A DNA stretch of 64,000 nt from Lactuca virosa (lineage: Eukaryota > Streptophyta > Magnoliopsida > Asterales > Asteraceae). The position numbers and the translations under genes are program-made. Position 1 is the stretch's first letter, and the number at the start of each line of letters is the position of its first letter. Where the stretch lies: NCBI GenBank assembly GCA_928212115.1, contig CAKMRJ010003334.1, forward strand, positions 97,133,369 through 97,197,368, in the 5' to 3' direction. This document shows, piece by piece, positions 21,792 through 33,579 of the stretch. The notes below the pieces were generated by a model. The model was not told where the DNA came from. It saw only the letters and a list, made by a program, of their open reading frames with translations, and ran no database searches.

Positions 21792-22781
21792 CATAACACC
21801 CCGATTCCCAAGTATGATTTTAAAGTTTAATATATATTCATTTTCAGGGAAAATCGACGAGTTGGGAGGCTCCAACTCGTCGTGTAGAGTTTTAAATGGC
21901 CGCGTATTTTTAAGGTCTACTCGACGAGTTGGAAGGCCCCAACTCGACAAGTTGATGGCTGAACATGAAACCCTAATTTTCAAGGTTTTGCACCCTATTT
22001 AAAGACCTAATGATCCATTTTTAGCCTCCCTCACCGTCCCCCCTGTCCAGAGAAAACCCTAATAATGCATCTTTCCCCATTTAGAGTGTGTGTGAGCTTA
22101 AAGAGTGCTTTTTGGTGCTTTTCTTGAAGGAGCTTGAAGTTGGTGGTGAAATGTTGAGGGGAGAAGCTTTAGATCCGGGCTTTCCATTGTTATTGTAGTC
22201 ATTCTAAGGTATAAAGTCGATACCTTGACCATCCATTTTCTAGATCTCTTCTTTTGGAAGTTTATGGCCATGATTAGCTTATTTTGGGACCATTCTTGGA
22301 TTTGAGCATGTTATGAAGCCATGGTTTTAGATCTGGACATCTCATGGCCTCCATGGACTTAAAATTGCCAACTTTATCAAGTATAGTCCCTCCTTCATGC
22401 TCTAAGTCCCTTGATAAGCCTTATTTTAGTGTTTTGGCCCCTTGATGCCATGCATGGACGAAAAGCTTGCAGCTTTACGTGGTATCTCAACCCTAGGGGA
22501 CGAGATCTATAGTTTGGAGGCATTAGACCCGCATGGAGGAAAATCTGGTTGTATGGTGTTGGTATTTTTGGGGAGCGCACTAAGCTTTGGGCTTACAGTT
22601 TTGGATTATGTTTCAGGTACTTCGGATGATCGTGGGAAGGCGAAGGCTTGATCATGCACCTCCTCAGATTTTGTGTTATGATTTCTGGGATTTCTCTGAT
22701 GTTAAACTAATTTGTAAACAATGGATGGTTTTGCAACGTTTGAAAAAGTTTTAAATTTTTATGGATTTTACGGATGTTACA
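21792..22781 (+). repeat. 5' LTR of element A (990 bp, internally deleted)
   Basis: It starts CATAACACCCCG and ends GATGTTACA. It aligns with the 3' LTR at both ends but lacks about 780 bp present at roughly 34324-35115. TATA-like TATTTAAAG lies at 21996-22004. Upstream of it are two strong inverted repeats: CGACGAGTTGG (21855-21865) with CCAACTCGTCG (21872-21882), and CGAGTTGG (21925-21932) with CCAACTCG (21939-21946). Confidence 0.82.
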
Positions 22782-22783
22782 AG

Positions 22784-22797
22784 TTGGTATCAAAGCC
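22784..22797 (+). other. Primer-binding site of element A
   Basis: TTGGTATCAAAGCC, two bases from the LTR end, with one change from the initiator-Met consensus. Confidence 0.82.
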
Positions 22798-23559
22798 TTG
22801 GTTTGCGCGAATTGGAGGAACACTCGTGTGAATTCAGTCTCAAACTAAGGAAAAGATTTTCAAAATGATTTCCAAATGGTTTTCAAAGTACCAAAAGAGG
22901 ATGCGATGTGTACGATCAGCCGGAGCCAGTAAGTAGACCCCAAAGTACCATAATGTTATTTGATATTGCAATATGTTATAACAGCATGCTAATGATAGGA
23001 TAGGGATCTCCAAGAATCGTATGATAGAATTGTCTGATATTTGATGCCTTATCTTGTGTAGTGAACCTCATTGATTGTTGTGTGACTCTTTTGTGTGTGA
23101 ATTAGTTATTGAATGAATACGTTAAGTCACATACTGCATGGGTTAAACGGTCCTAGGTTAGAGGATTTGGTCCTGCTGTGCAGCTCTTGTCTGAGTCCAA
23201 CCGTTGTGGGATTAAATCTTTTAGCCTCGGGTTGTTTGAGTTATGTGGTATGTGATAGTGTTCATGCAATAGTTATGTGACACCAATGGCGGGTCGTGTG
23301 GTAGTTGCTGGTAGGATGGATTATGTGGGGTCAGTCGTCCAGTTGTGGGATGTTTAGCCTCTCCTATAGGGAGTGAGGATTGAGTGTATAATCATCTTTG
23401 TGATTATTGTTAGGGCATGGTGATGATCCTTGAGACAAATATGGGTAGGTGTGGAAGGTAGTATGGGCCCGTACTACTGGAAGCACAGGACCCATATGCG
23501 TAGCAAGGAAGTCATAATGCCTAGGGCTTTGTTGGGAGTTGGCCCCCTGGCATGTTATG
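22798..23559 (+). other. Leader of element A, non-coding
   Basis: No gag N-terminus is recognisable between the PBS and the site where element B inserted. The sequence is GT-rich on the plus strand with many stops. Confidence 0.55.
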
Positions 23560-24041
23560 CGTTTTGTGACATCCCCAATTTCACGGCCAGAAAAGACCGA
23601 TTTCGTTTATGCTTTTTAAAATAAAATCAGAGTAATCATTTGATTAAAAGTGTTGTGGAATTTTTCCCCAGAAAAACATGATAAATATGTTATCAAATCA
23701 TTTCCGAAGAAATTTATTTTATTCATTTAAACCATTGGGATGTCATTGTCAATACAAAAACATAAGCATAAACAAAACTTACATTCATTTACACTAGTGA
23801 TCTACTTCTCTTTTAATCTCTCAGTGTAAAGCAACTTCGTATCGATACTTGTGATACAAATAAACTGAGTGGGTCAGGCTTGGGAGCCTAGTGAGCATAT
23901 AGGGTTTTCACCCCACAATATAAATTTATTATGTTTAAACATCAAACAATCAACCTAGTTACCCAACCCCATTATCTTCTTTATTTCTTAAGGATTTACC
24001 CTACGGATCATCTATCACTCATTCCTACGGATTCCTCCGAA

Positions 24042-24193
24042 GGGATAGGCACGAAGTCACATCGTCGCCAGGGTTTATACAACATGCACTAAGTCCATAG
24101 CTGCCAGGGTAACCAAAGGGATAGTCACGAAGTCACATCGTCGCCAGGGTTTATATAAAAGGCACTAAGTCCATAGCTGTCAGGGTTTTTAGA
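24042..24193. repeat. 76 bp tandem duplication in the LTR of B
   Basis: Two copies (24042-24117, 24118-24193). Each has two related halves ending GCCAGGGT. The first half has stem ACGA/TCGT around AGTCACA; the second has CTA/TAG around AGTCCA. The same array is at about 27778-27930 in the other LTR. Confidence 0.8.
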
Positions 24194-24250
24194 GTACATC
24201 TGATGAACATATCGTTCACACACCTACAGGTTGCGAGCCTGCTAGTGTTC

Positions 24251-24303
24251 CATGGACCGTCTAGAATAGTCCATGGTTGTCATCCATACTCTGCTGAATG
24301 ACG
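24251..24303. repeat. Two adjacent hairpins in R/U5 of B
   Basis: CCATGGAC (24251-24258) pairs with GTCCATGG (24270-24277) across an 11-base loop. GTCATCCA (24280-24287) pairs with TGAATGAC (24296-24303) with one mismatch across TACTCTGC. The same pair is at 27986-28038. Element C has the matching positions with different stems (37228-37251, 61057-61080). Confidence 0.8.
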
Positions 24304-24883
24304 GGGCCATCGCTTGGGTAATTGCTTGGCTCATCGCTTCTCACCATATTTTACCACTCATATATCATTGCTCATCTTTCATCGCTCATCATTTATCTCA
24401 TCATTTTATCACACATCAACTTATTTCATCTACCCATGTTTTACCCAACATATTTGTAGATATAAAATACATATACAGTTTAAAACCTGTTTAAAACAAT
24501 CATTCAACATCTATCTCAAATAAACAAACAACATATATACACATAGCACGTATTTTATATAAAATACTTCATATCTATGTGTAAGGTGAAAGTGACTATA
24601 CACTCACTTGATAAGACGACGATTGGACAGCTCTTCGTCCCTTAAAACAATATTCTTCGATGAAACCGGGATGTTTCCTCAAAAACCGGGCTTCACACGG
24701 GCAGAGTTTCGACTCGAAAACTCTTTTTCTCGGGATCTTCGGGGCATCGGGGCTTGCTTCAGGTGTCGAGGATGATATCGGGGCTTTGCGGGGGGGGGGG
24801 GGGGTGGTTAAAAGTGGGCTAAAGAAGGTTTAGAGAGTGAGAGATATCAGAATTAGCAAACAAATCCCGAAGGCTTCGTTTTC

Positions 24884-24891
24884 TATTTATA
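24884..24891 (-). promoter_or_regulatory. TATA box, 3' LTR of B (also 28601-28608)
   Basis: CTATAAATAG on the minus strand, at the same place in both LTRs. Palindromes with an ACGT core, TTCACGTCGTGAA and relatives, sit 20-150 bp upstream (24912-25043). ACGT cores are typical of plant bZIP sites, but binding here is inference. Confidence 0.72.
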
Positions 24892-25760
24892 GGGTGAAAT
24901 TTTTTTAGATTCATGACGTGAACCATGTATGTTCACATCGTGAATTCGATCCTGGTCACCCCTTAGGCTTGCCATGTGTCTTCTAGGCTCGAAACGTTTC
25001 GTTCACTGAGTTCACGTCGTGAACACTGTGTTCACGTCGTGAATGCAGTCAAATTCTCAAAGTTTGTGCTCCGAACTTCAGAAATTCATATCTTTCGCAT
25101 ACGAACTCCGTTTTTGACGTTCTTTATATCCATGTGTAGGTGATATTATGCTCTACAACTTTCGTTTAGACTTCGTCGGCTAATTTTGACTTTATTTTTA
25201 ATATTATATTAATTTTATATTTTTAAGGGGTCGGGACAGGAAAAGTCCGTTAAAATTTCATAACTTTTTCATCCGATGTTCGTTTTTATCTGTCTTTTTA
25301 TCGTTACGCTACTATTAACGAGATCTTCGATTCTCGTTTAGGTTGTGTCGGCTAAAAACCGCTCGATCTATTATTCGAATTTCGGGCTGCATACTACTAA
25401 GCCGAAACTTCAAAAAATCATAACTTCCTCATACGAAGTCAGATTTGGGCGTTCTTTTTATGCACGCTCTCGATTTAACGTATTCTACGACTTTCATTTA
25501 TATCTCTAAGGCCAAATATCGCTCTATCGTAAATTCACTATTTACGTCGCGCTGTGTCGTGCAGGTTCAGTCGCGAAACTTCGACGGGTCATAACCTCTT
25601 CGTTATAACTCGGATTTCAGCGTTCTTTATATGTACGAAATCCTTGTAACATATACTACAAATTAGTTAAGATTACTCCTTCTAAATAATCTTCTATCAA
25701 AAAGTCATTTTCGACACTTATCATCTCTAAATTGACTAGCCCGAATCTGCGGGCGTTACA

Positions 25761-27284
25761 ATTATGTCCCCCTTAGGATAATTACGTCCAGGAATCATCA
25801 ACGAAATAGGTCTGGTATAATGATTCCATACGTCATCTTTCCATCCTATGTAATAACTGTAATCTATATGTTTCTTCGAACGAGTATCTAGCTTTTGGAC
25901 TTCTCGATCGCAGGTAGTGCTCAATCCTGCATCTGCTCTTCGTACTATGTTGGACGCTCAATCGTAACCTTCGAGTTACAAAATAAATCCTTATTGAGGA
26001 CTCCTTCTTCTTCTTAGGATAAGTACTTTCCTTTATCTATTGTAACAGACCGATGGGTCATGCTCTAACGATCTCTCATCGTATGATGCAACGCTTAGAC
26101 TCAAGTCTCTTAGAGTCTAATTCCAGAATGGAATATACCTTCCTTCATATTCTAATGTGATATAATCACATTTTAGCATGTAGCATTTCTAGCTACAAGC
26201 TTCTTTAACAACGAGCGCGATGATATTGATCGCATTGATTTCAATCTTCTGACTTAAGTCAGATGTTACATCGAACTTGGTTCTCTGAACCACGTAACAA
26301 ACTCATCGTAGTCGGACTCAATTTGATATGACCACTAGGGTCGGAATAACAATCATCTCATTAGTCATTACCGAAATGATGGTAACGACATACATAAATA
26401 AAAACGAAATCAATTACTAGCTTCTTGGTAACCTTGTGACTTTCCCTGATCCAAGTGTGAGTCCTGTGCTTCCAGTAGTATAGATCTCTACAACTATTCA
26501 CACCTACTACTACTCATCCCAAGTATTGTCTCGCAGTCCCCAAGTCCTAAAATCACAAAACAAATTAACACATACGAATGCGTTCAATTAATCATAAAAC
26601 TTTTCCTAGACTCGACTAGGACTTCTTCCATTTGTATCTTCAATCATCAATTCTACTTCAACTCAGTTGGTGATGGAAATTCCAGACGATGGGACAACTT
26701 CGAGAATTACACCAATCGTTCCATCATCCTACCAATCGAAGGTGTACTTCAGACGTACCATACTCCTCTAAACGTTCCGTTATTTTATCAGACACATTCT
26801 AAAGGCAAGATACCACTCTTACGATATCTTCTGATAGGTGTCATTCACTATCATAAGCCTTTCATTTCATCCATCTACTCAATTCTCTACGAGTCTTCAC
26901 CATAACGTTTTGTACATCCAAGCAGACGCTCGGTGTACTTAGGCGAGAATTTTAAGATAGGAAAGCTTTATTTACGATAGACGTATGAATCTCATTATCA
27001 CCCCGAAACGTTTACATGCTAGTTCTAATATCGTAGTCGTACGCTTAGAATCCCAAACACGTAAGGTTTCCAGATCCGGTCGGCAACACACCATAGATCT
27101 AAACAAATAATAGCATATATGGTAAACATATAGTATTTAGCACATAAAGGCATTTTAGGCATCTTTCCTAAAATAAACTAGTGCTCGTGTCTAAAATATG
27201 GTAGACACTCATCTCACAATCATCACTTAGCATTCTAAGTTTAAGTCTAGAAATCCTACAAATTCCTAGTTCGCTTAAACTAAT
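25761..27284 (-). other. Internal region of element B, no gene recognised
   Basis: The PPT (minus strand AAGGGGGACATAAT) borders the 3' LTR. The rest has only short frames and many stops; a 62-residue frame at 25736-25924 resembles nothing I know. Its last 270 bases next to the PBS match the leader of element C. Confidence 0.7.
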
Positions 27285-27298
27285 GCTCTGATACCAAC
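27285..27298 (-). other. Primer-binding site of element B
   Basis: Minus strand TTGGTATCAGAGC, a perfect initiator-Met PBS adjoining the 5' LTR. Confidence 0.88.
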
Positions 27299-29477
27299 TG
27301 TGACATCCCTAATTTCACGGCCAGAAAAGACCGATTTCGTTTATGCTTTTGAAAATAAAATCAGAGTAATCATTTGATTAAAAGTGTTGCGGAATTTGTT
27401 CCCAGAAAAACATGATAAATATTTTATCAAATCATTTCCGAAGAAATTTATTTTATTCATTTAAACCATTGGGATGTCATTGTCAATACAAAAAAATAAG
27501 CATAAACAAAACTTACATTCATTTACACTAGTGATCTACTTCTCTTTTAATCTCTCAGTGTAAAGCAGCTTCGTATCGATACCTGTGATACAAATAAACT
27601 GAGTGGGTCAGGCTTGAGAGCCTGGTGAGCATATAGGGTTTTCACCCCACAATAAATAAATTTATTATGTTTAACCATCAAACAATCAACCCAGTTACCC
27701 AACCCCATTACCTTCTTTATTTCTTAAGGATTTACCCTACGAATCATCTATCACTCATTCCTAAGGATTCCTCTGAAGGGATAGGCACGAAGTCACATCG
27801 TCGCCAGGGTTTATACAACAGACACTAAGTCCATAGCTGCCAGGGTAACCAAAGGGATAGTCACGAAGTCACATCGTCGCCAGGGTTTATACAACAGGCA
27901 CTAAGTCCATAGCTGTCAGGGTTTTTAGAGTACATCTGATGAACATATTGTTCACACACCTACAGGTTGCGAGCCTGCTAGTGTTCCATGGACCGTCTAG
28001 AATAGTCCATGGTTGTCATCCATACTCTACTGAATGACGGGACCATCGCTTGGGTCTTCGCTTGGCTCATCGCTTCTCACCATATTTTACCACTCATATA
28101 TCATCGTTCATCATTTATCTCATCATTTTATCACACATCAACTTATTTCATCTAACCATGCTTTACCCAACATTTTTGTAGATATCAAATACATATACAG
28201 TTTAAAACCTGTATAAAACAATCATTCAACATCTATCTCAAATAAACAAACAACATATATACACATAGCACGTATTCTATATAAAATACTTCATATATAT
28301 GTGTAAGGTGAAAGTGACTATACACTCACTTGATAAGACGACGATTGGACAGCGCTTCATCCCTTAAAACAATATTCTTCGATGAAACCGGGATGTTTCC
28401 TCAAAAACCGGGCTTCACGCGGGAAAAGTTTCGACTCGAAAACTCTTTTTCTCGGGATCTTGGGGGCATCGGGACTTGCTTCGGGTGTCGAGGATGATAC
28501 CGGGGCTTCGGGGGGGGGGGGGGGTTAAAAGCGGGCTAAAGAAGGTTTAGAGAGTGAGAGATATCAGAATTAGCAAACAAATCCCGAAGGCTTCGTTTTC
28601 TATTTATAGGGTGAAATTTTTTTAGATTCATGACGTGAACCATGTATGTTCACATCGTGACTTCGATCCTGGTCATCCCCTAGGCTTGTCGTGTGTCTTC
28701 TAGGCTCAAAATGTTTCATTCACTGAGTTCACGTCGTGAACACTATGTTCACGTCGTGAATGCAGTCAAATTCTCGAAGTTTGTGCTCCGAACTTCAGAA
28801 ATTCATATCTTTCGCATACGAACACTGTTTTTGACGTTCTTTATATCCATGCGTAGGTGAAATTATGCTCTACAACTTTCGTTTAGACTCCATCGGCAAA
28901 TTTTGAATTTATTTTTAATATTATATTAATATTATATTTTTAACGGGTCGGGACACGAAAAGTCCGTTAAAATTTCATAACTTCTTCATCCGATGTCCGT
29001 TTTCGTATGTATTTTTATCGTTATGCTACTATTAACAAGATATTCGATTGTCGTTTAGGTTGTGTCGGCTAAAAACCGCTCGATCTATTATTCGAATTTC
29101 GGGCTGCATACTACTAAGCCGAAACTTCAAAAAATCATAACTTCCTCATACGAAGTCAGATTTGGGCGTTCTTTTTATGCACGCTCTCGGTTTAACGTAT
29201 TATATGACTTTCGTTTAGATCGCAAAGGCCAAATATCACTCTATCGTAAATTCACTATTTACGTCGCGCTGTGTCGTGCCGGTTCTGTCGCGAAACTTCG
29301 ACGAGTCATAACTTCTTCGTTATAACTCGGATTTCAGCGTTCTTTATATGTACGGAATCCTTGTAACATATACTACAAATTAGTTAAGATTACTCCTTCT
29401 AAATAATCTTCTATCAAAAAGTCATTTTCGATGCTTATCGTCTCTAAATTGACTAGCCCGAATCTGCGGGCGTTAGA
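27299..29477 (-). repeat. 5' LTR of element B
   Basis: Pairs with 23565-25760. The tip reads GTTAGA instead of GTTACA, one substitution at the terminus. A G15 run is at 28510-28524. Confidence 0.88.
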
Positions 29478-30067
29478 CGTTTCACCTAATATCTCCCTAG
29501 TTTATGTTCAGTATGGTGATGTTGAGTCGACTGGAGGCGGGATCCGGATCAGGATCGGGAGCTAGTGGCTAGGTTAGGCCGGTTTTGTCCATTGATCATA
29601 TGCGGGAGATGATTACCGTGGAGCTTTCTCAGATTTTGCAAGAAGAATTGTCTGGTGTCATGGATCAGGTCTCTGTCAGGGTAATCGCCAAGCTCGAGGA
29701 GAAAACTGCAGCCTTGCAGACGATAAGAGGTATTGCTATTTAGATGACTACTGGGGCAGTGTTGGTTGTGGGGTCACAACTAGGAAAGAGGAGGAGGGAT
29801 CTTTCAACAGAAGACAAGGAGTCTGAGGTTGCTGACCTGGGTACTAGAAGTCAGGGGAATCAGGAGGTGTGTGGCAAGTGTGGGGGAACCCACGGATTTT
29901 CTTGTCACAAGTTCATGTGTTACAAGTGTGGAGAGAGAGGGCATGTGCAACGGGATTGTAAGAAGGATCAGATATGCTTTCACTGTCACCAACCAGGTCA
30001 TTTCAGGTCCAATTGTTGTACTTTGAGGGCGGAGGAAATTCAGATTCCAACGGTCATCGTTCCTTAG
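29478..30067 (+). pseudogene. Gag fragment with zinc knuckles, element A
   Basis: This follows the B insertion site. After IDHMREMITVELSQILQEEL and a stop, the frame from 29744 encodes a basic linker (GKRRRDL), then three Cys clusters: CGKCGGTHGFSC, CYKCGERGHVQRDC and CFHCHQPGHFRSNC. The last two are CX2CX4HX4C knuckles that bind RNA; the first is the related CX2C...H...C unit common in Ty3 gag of this group. The frame stops at 30065-30067. Protease and RT that should follow are missing. A run of C (30113-30123) lies just downstream. Confidence 0.78.
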
Positions 30068-32944
30068 GAGGTCAAGGTCGATCCGCAAGAAATCTCTGGT
30101 ATGTAATTGGAACCCCCCCCCCCATTCTGTAATAACTTTATGGTGAAATTGTCCTTGATTGGTACTTGTTGTTGCTTTGGAATCTTGTTGGGTATGGGTA
30201 AGTAGTATCTTCGGGTTAGTTCTCTGTTTTGCCTAATCTTCGTGTTGTAAATTTTCATGTCTTTCCACATGGTTCGTTAGGTCATTGAAAGTGTCTGGGA
30301 ATTTCATTATCAAGGGATTGTAGATGGTTAGAATTCAAAGATTCATTTGAGGATGAGAAGTTAGGGTAAAGATTCGCTAGTCCAGGGTAAGGGTTATGGT
30401 TTTAGTCACCAACATAAAAGACTTAAGGAGTTGGTCACGGTGGTTAGCGACAGTATGTCAACATCGCGGTGTGCAGGTGGATTGATGTGGCATAAGTACC
30501 TTGAAATGCGAGCAAAGGCCCTATTCTTGGGAGTTGGGAAGGCCAGGTGCCGGATTGTCATTTGTGATTGCAAGTTAGGAGGGTATGTTTGGATCGTAAA
30601 TCGGTAGCTGCCAATGCTTTGTAAGTGGTTATTATGGGAAGATCCATAGTATTTAGCTGTAATTCATGTTCCTCGAAGGATTCTTTTGATCCGTCTCTGG
30701 AGGACCATTCTGCAGATGAGTTTCATTTCATGGTTAAGTATGGTTGTACCCGGAAGGGTTGCTTGGGTTATGTTTTGGTTTCACCACCAGTTAGTGGTGG
30801 TTAGTGTTCTAAGTGGGGGAGAATTGGGAATTCTCAGGTTGAGCCTCAGTTATTAAGGGTTCTGTCCGTTCGCTGATTGGTTCATTGCTTTCAGATTGTT
30901 GGGTAAATGTTGGTTGGTGGACCCTTTTAAAAAACAGCTATGTTCAGCTCCAGGTGGATTATGGTTTCTCTGGTTGGGGTGTCAAGGTATTCGAGACCAT
31001 TGGTCGTTGAGTTCGTTAATCGACAGGAATTTTCCGAAGGTCTAAGTGGTTCCAGTTAAAGGTCAAGGAGTGCGTCAGCTACTCTCCTGTTCAGTAGATT
31101 CTATGTTCCTTCGGTCTTCAGGTGTGCTTATCCTTAATGGTAGAGTGTGAGATTGGTTCTTAGCAGACTCAGGTTTTGGTAACCTTCAGGATCATCTTGA
31201 AGGTCTTCTCGAGCTAGTGGGGTAGTGATGGAATTCGTTCAGTCCAGTATAGGGTCTTGTTTTGACCGATTGTGAAGATGTTTTCTGTTTTGATTATGGT
31301 GGCGTGTCGATTATATCTGGTGTTTCTTTCTCTTCGAATGAGAGTATGGGTTTCTGAAGTATGCACATGAGAGTGCTCCTTGTGAGCTGAGCAAGCAGGC
31401 ATTGGGGCTCTTGGTTCGAATTATGTGCATGGTTCTCCTAGGTTTTAGTTTCCGATTTGGATCAAGAGTGTGGCCTTTGTCCTATCCGCGGGTTGTGTGC
31501 AACTTTGATTTCGTAAGGTTATGCTTGGGGGTGACAGCTTGTTCTATTAGGTGAATCGTGTGTAGTAGGGTTTAGTCTTTTTATACTCATTGAGTGTTGT
31601 ATGGGACGTTGATTAGGCCCTTTTTTGTCAATGGAGGAAGGTGAGTACCTTCAGGCCCAGAGTGTTGGGCGATTGATGTGACGAGGACAATGTCGATAGG
31701 TTATCGGGAGCATTCCAGTCATGAGCTGAGGGCCAGGGAGGGCATACCAGACTCATGCTGTGGGCTCAGAGGCAATCCAAACCTATGTTGAGGACCACGT
31801 AAGGTTATTCCTGTCATAGGTTGTGGGCCTAGTGATCTTAATGGTTCTTTTCTCCTGTTCGGAGCGCTTTCGGAGTGGATGCATTGTTGGGGTTCTGGTG
31901 AGTCGTAAGTCGGTTGGTTGGATAAAGGAAACTATAAGGATTGGGGAAAGTATCAGTCAGGCATCCGAAATACTCGGCAGGTGGTATGCAATAATTCCAG
32001 TTGTTCACAAGCAGTTGTTAGATTTGTGATTCACAAGTTGGAATTCTCTTATGCCATCGTAAGTCATCAAATCTTAGTGATAGTCTCGAGTGCTTTCCAG
32101 GTGAGGGTACACCTGAGCCGATAAGGAGTTGGTAGTATCGCGGAAATTTTGGGTCTGATCATCATTGTTCTTTAAGGCAGTGGTTGGTAATAGCATGCCA
32201 AGGGTCAAGTGTAGCAGGGTTTGATTCATCATATGGTTGGGATTAGGATGTCCCTGTCTTCCAAGTTCTGGGAACCTGGTGGCTGGACCAGGTGTGAGAT
32301 TGGTAGTCTCAGCGACAGTTGAGGCAAATCTTTCTATCCAAGTATTGTGAGGGGTTGCGATGAATCAGAAGATTTTGGGTGAAATAAAAGGGTAGGTCCT
32401 TGGATCTCGAGTTATGAGTTTAGACCCGAGTTATGTATATAGTGGTATTCCAATCTAGGGTATTCCATGCCGAGGATAACCGGACCCTATGATCGATTGG
32501 ACCTGACGTGTTTGGTATTCCAACCCGAGGGTTGATTGGACCAAACATGTGCATGATACGAGGGTATTCCATCCTAAGGATGACTTTACCCGTCATAGGC
32601 ATGCCTGGTATTCCAGCCCGAGGCTGATTGAGCCAGGTATGAGTGTTCGTGCTTGTTAGTTTGTTGTTTTAAGTAGGTTGTTTCAGGAGAAAAAAGGAAG
32701 CATTATCCTGCCAGCATAAAAAGGGTTCATCTCCCAGTTGCCTCCCGTTGTTCATTTTATCCCTGGAAAATTGGTCATTTGAATTAGTTTTCTCTTGAAA
32801 GGATATATAATCTCTTTTTCCAGCAAAGAATTATTGGCAACAGCGTACGATCTATTATTCTGTTTCTGGTGGGAACTTCAGGTTTTCAGGATTGAGTAGT
32901 TAGTTTAGGGAATAAAGAGAATGGAACTAGAAATGGTTAGTATG
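30068..32944 (+). other. Non-coding filler where pol should be, element A
   Basis: About 2.9 kb with no RT, RNase H or protease motif in any frame. It includes a tandem array with a period near 32 bp (31706-31832, units around ATTCCAGTCATGAG and relatives) and the hairpin array at 32456-32637. The integrase frame becomes readable again at about 32945. Confidence 0.65.
32456..32637. repeat. Four nested-stem hairpins with a shared plan
   Basis: Outer stems: TAGGGT/ACCCTA (32456-32461, 32484-32489), GTTTGGT/ACCAAAC (32510-32516, 32540-32546), GGGTA/TACCC (32562-32566, 32587-32591) and CCTGG/CCAGG (32604-32608, 32633-32637). Inner stems of units 2-4: CAACCC/GGGTTG, CATCC/GGATG and CAGCC/GGCTG. 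ATTC or TTC follows the left outer arm each time. Inner loops are two to three bases. Confidence 0.82.
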
Positions 32945-33562
32945 GGTGGAGATGTCGTACCCCAGTCTATTGGGGCGAGGTTGACCACAGAGTCATGGGC
33001 GGACCGAGGTGGTCCTACAGGCTACCGAGACGATTCAGCAGATCAGGTAGCAATTGCAGACTGCTCAGAGTCGGCAAAAGAGTTATTCCAACCAGCGCCA
33101 GTCTGAGTTTGAGTTCAGGTTGGTGACATGGTGTTGCTAAAGGTCTCACCCTGGAAGGGTGTGATCCGCTCCACGAAGAGGGGAAAGTTGGTTCCCCGAT
33201 ACATTGGGCCATTTCGGATTATTTCCAGGTTTGGCAAGGTGACGTATAAATTGGATCTCCCGGAGGAGCTCAGTCAGATCCATAGCACATTTCACGTTTC
33301 GCAGTTGCGAAAGTGCATATTGGATGAGGACGCGGTTGTGTCATTGGACGAGATTCACGTCGACGAGAGCCTGAACTACGTTGAGAGGCCGGTGGCTGTT
33401 TTGGAAAGAAAGGTAAAGGTCGTACACAACAAGAGGATACCTTTGGTAAAGGTACAGTAGCATCATCGGAAGGGATCCGAGTGGACTTGGGAGCCGGAGG
33501 CTGAGATGCGGGAGCATTATCCGGATTTGTTCACTGTATCTGGCTTCGAGGACGAAGCCTAG
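32945..33562 (+). pseudogene. Integrase C-terminal part with chromodomain-like end, element A
   Basis: Frames in order: CRTPVYWGEVDHRVMG, TETIQQIR, LQTAQSRQKSY (frame 2), then from 33128 MVLLKVSPWKGVI, KLVPRYIGPF, YKLDLPEELSQIHSTFHVSQLRK and PVAVLERKVKV. These are the Tekay-type integrase tail. After a stop at 33458-33460 the frame continues SEWTWEPEAEMREHYPDLF, the chromodomain-like ending, to TAG at 33560-33562. One stop replaces a conserved Trp position. The catalytic core is absent. Confidence 0.85.
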
Positions 33563-33567
33563 TTCAA

Positions 33568-33579
33568 GTGGGGGAGATT
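33568..33579 (+). other. Polypurine tract of element A
   Basis: GTGGGGGAGATT immediately before the 3' LTR; it would prime plus-strand DNA synthesis. Confidence 0.8.

Larger units (their letters stand above)
23565..25760 (-). repeat. 3' LTR of element B
   Basis: On the minus strand it starts TGTAACGCCCG and ends GGGGATGTCACA. Order from the TATA box (plus 24884-24891) toward U5: G15 run (24790-24804), a hairpin cluster (24251-24303), and a 76 bp tandem duplication (24042-24193). U3 carries TTCACGTCGTGAA palindromes (25010-25043). Confidence 0.88.
23565..29477 (-). mobile_element. Element B, non-autonomous LTR element (LARD-like)
   Basis: LTRs of 2196 bp (23565-25760) and 2179 bp (27299-29477) enclose only 1538 bp. 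The TSD CGTTT is perfect (23560-23564, 29478-29482). PBS (27285-27298) and PPT (25761-25775) are intact. It has no gag or pol, but its leader next to the PBS (27020-27298) is almost the same as that of element C (60100-60398), and both LTR ends match C. It was therefore probably copied using proteins of a C-like chromovirus. The LTRs differ by about five bases in the first 140. Confidence 0.9.

Noticed and set aside
24042..24193. Regular repeats that might be a CRISPR-like array
   Set aside because: Only two 76 bp copies, no unique spacers, in a plant LTR; it is a tandem duplication shared by both LTRs of one element.
24790..24804. G15 run (and 28510-28524) as a G-quadruplex
   Set aside because: A homopolymer of this length may be variable or a sequencing uncertainty; no separate G tracts with loops are present.
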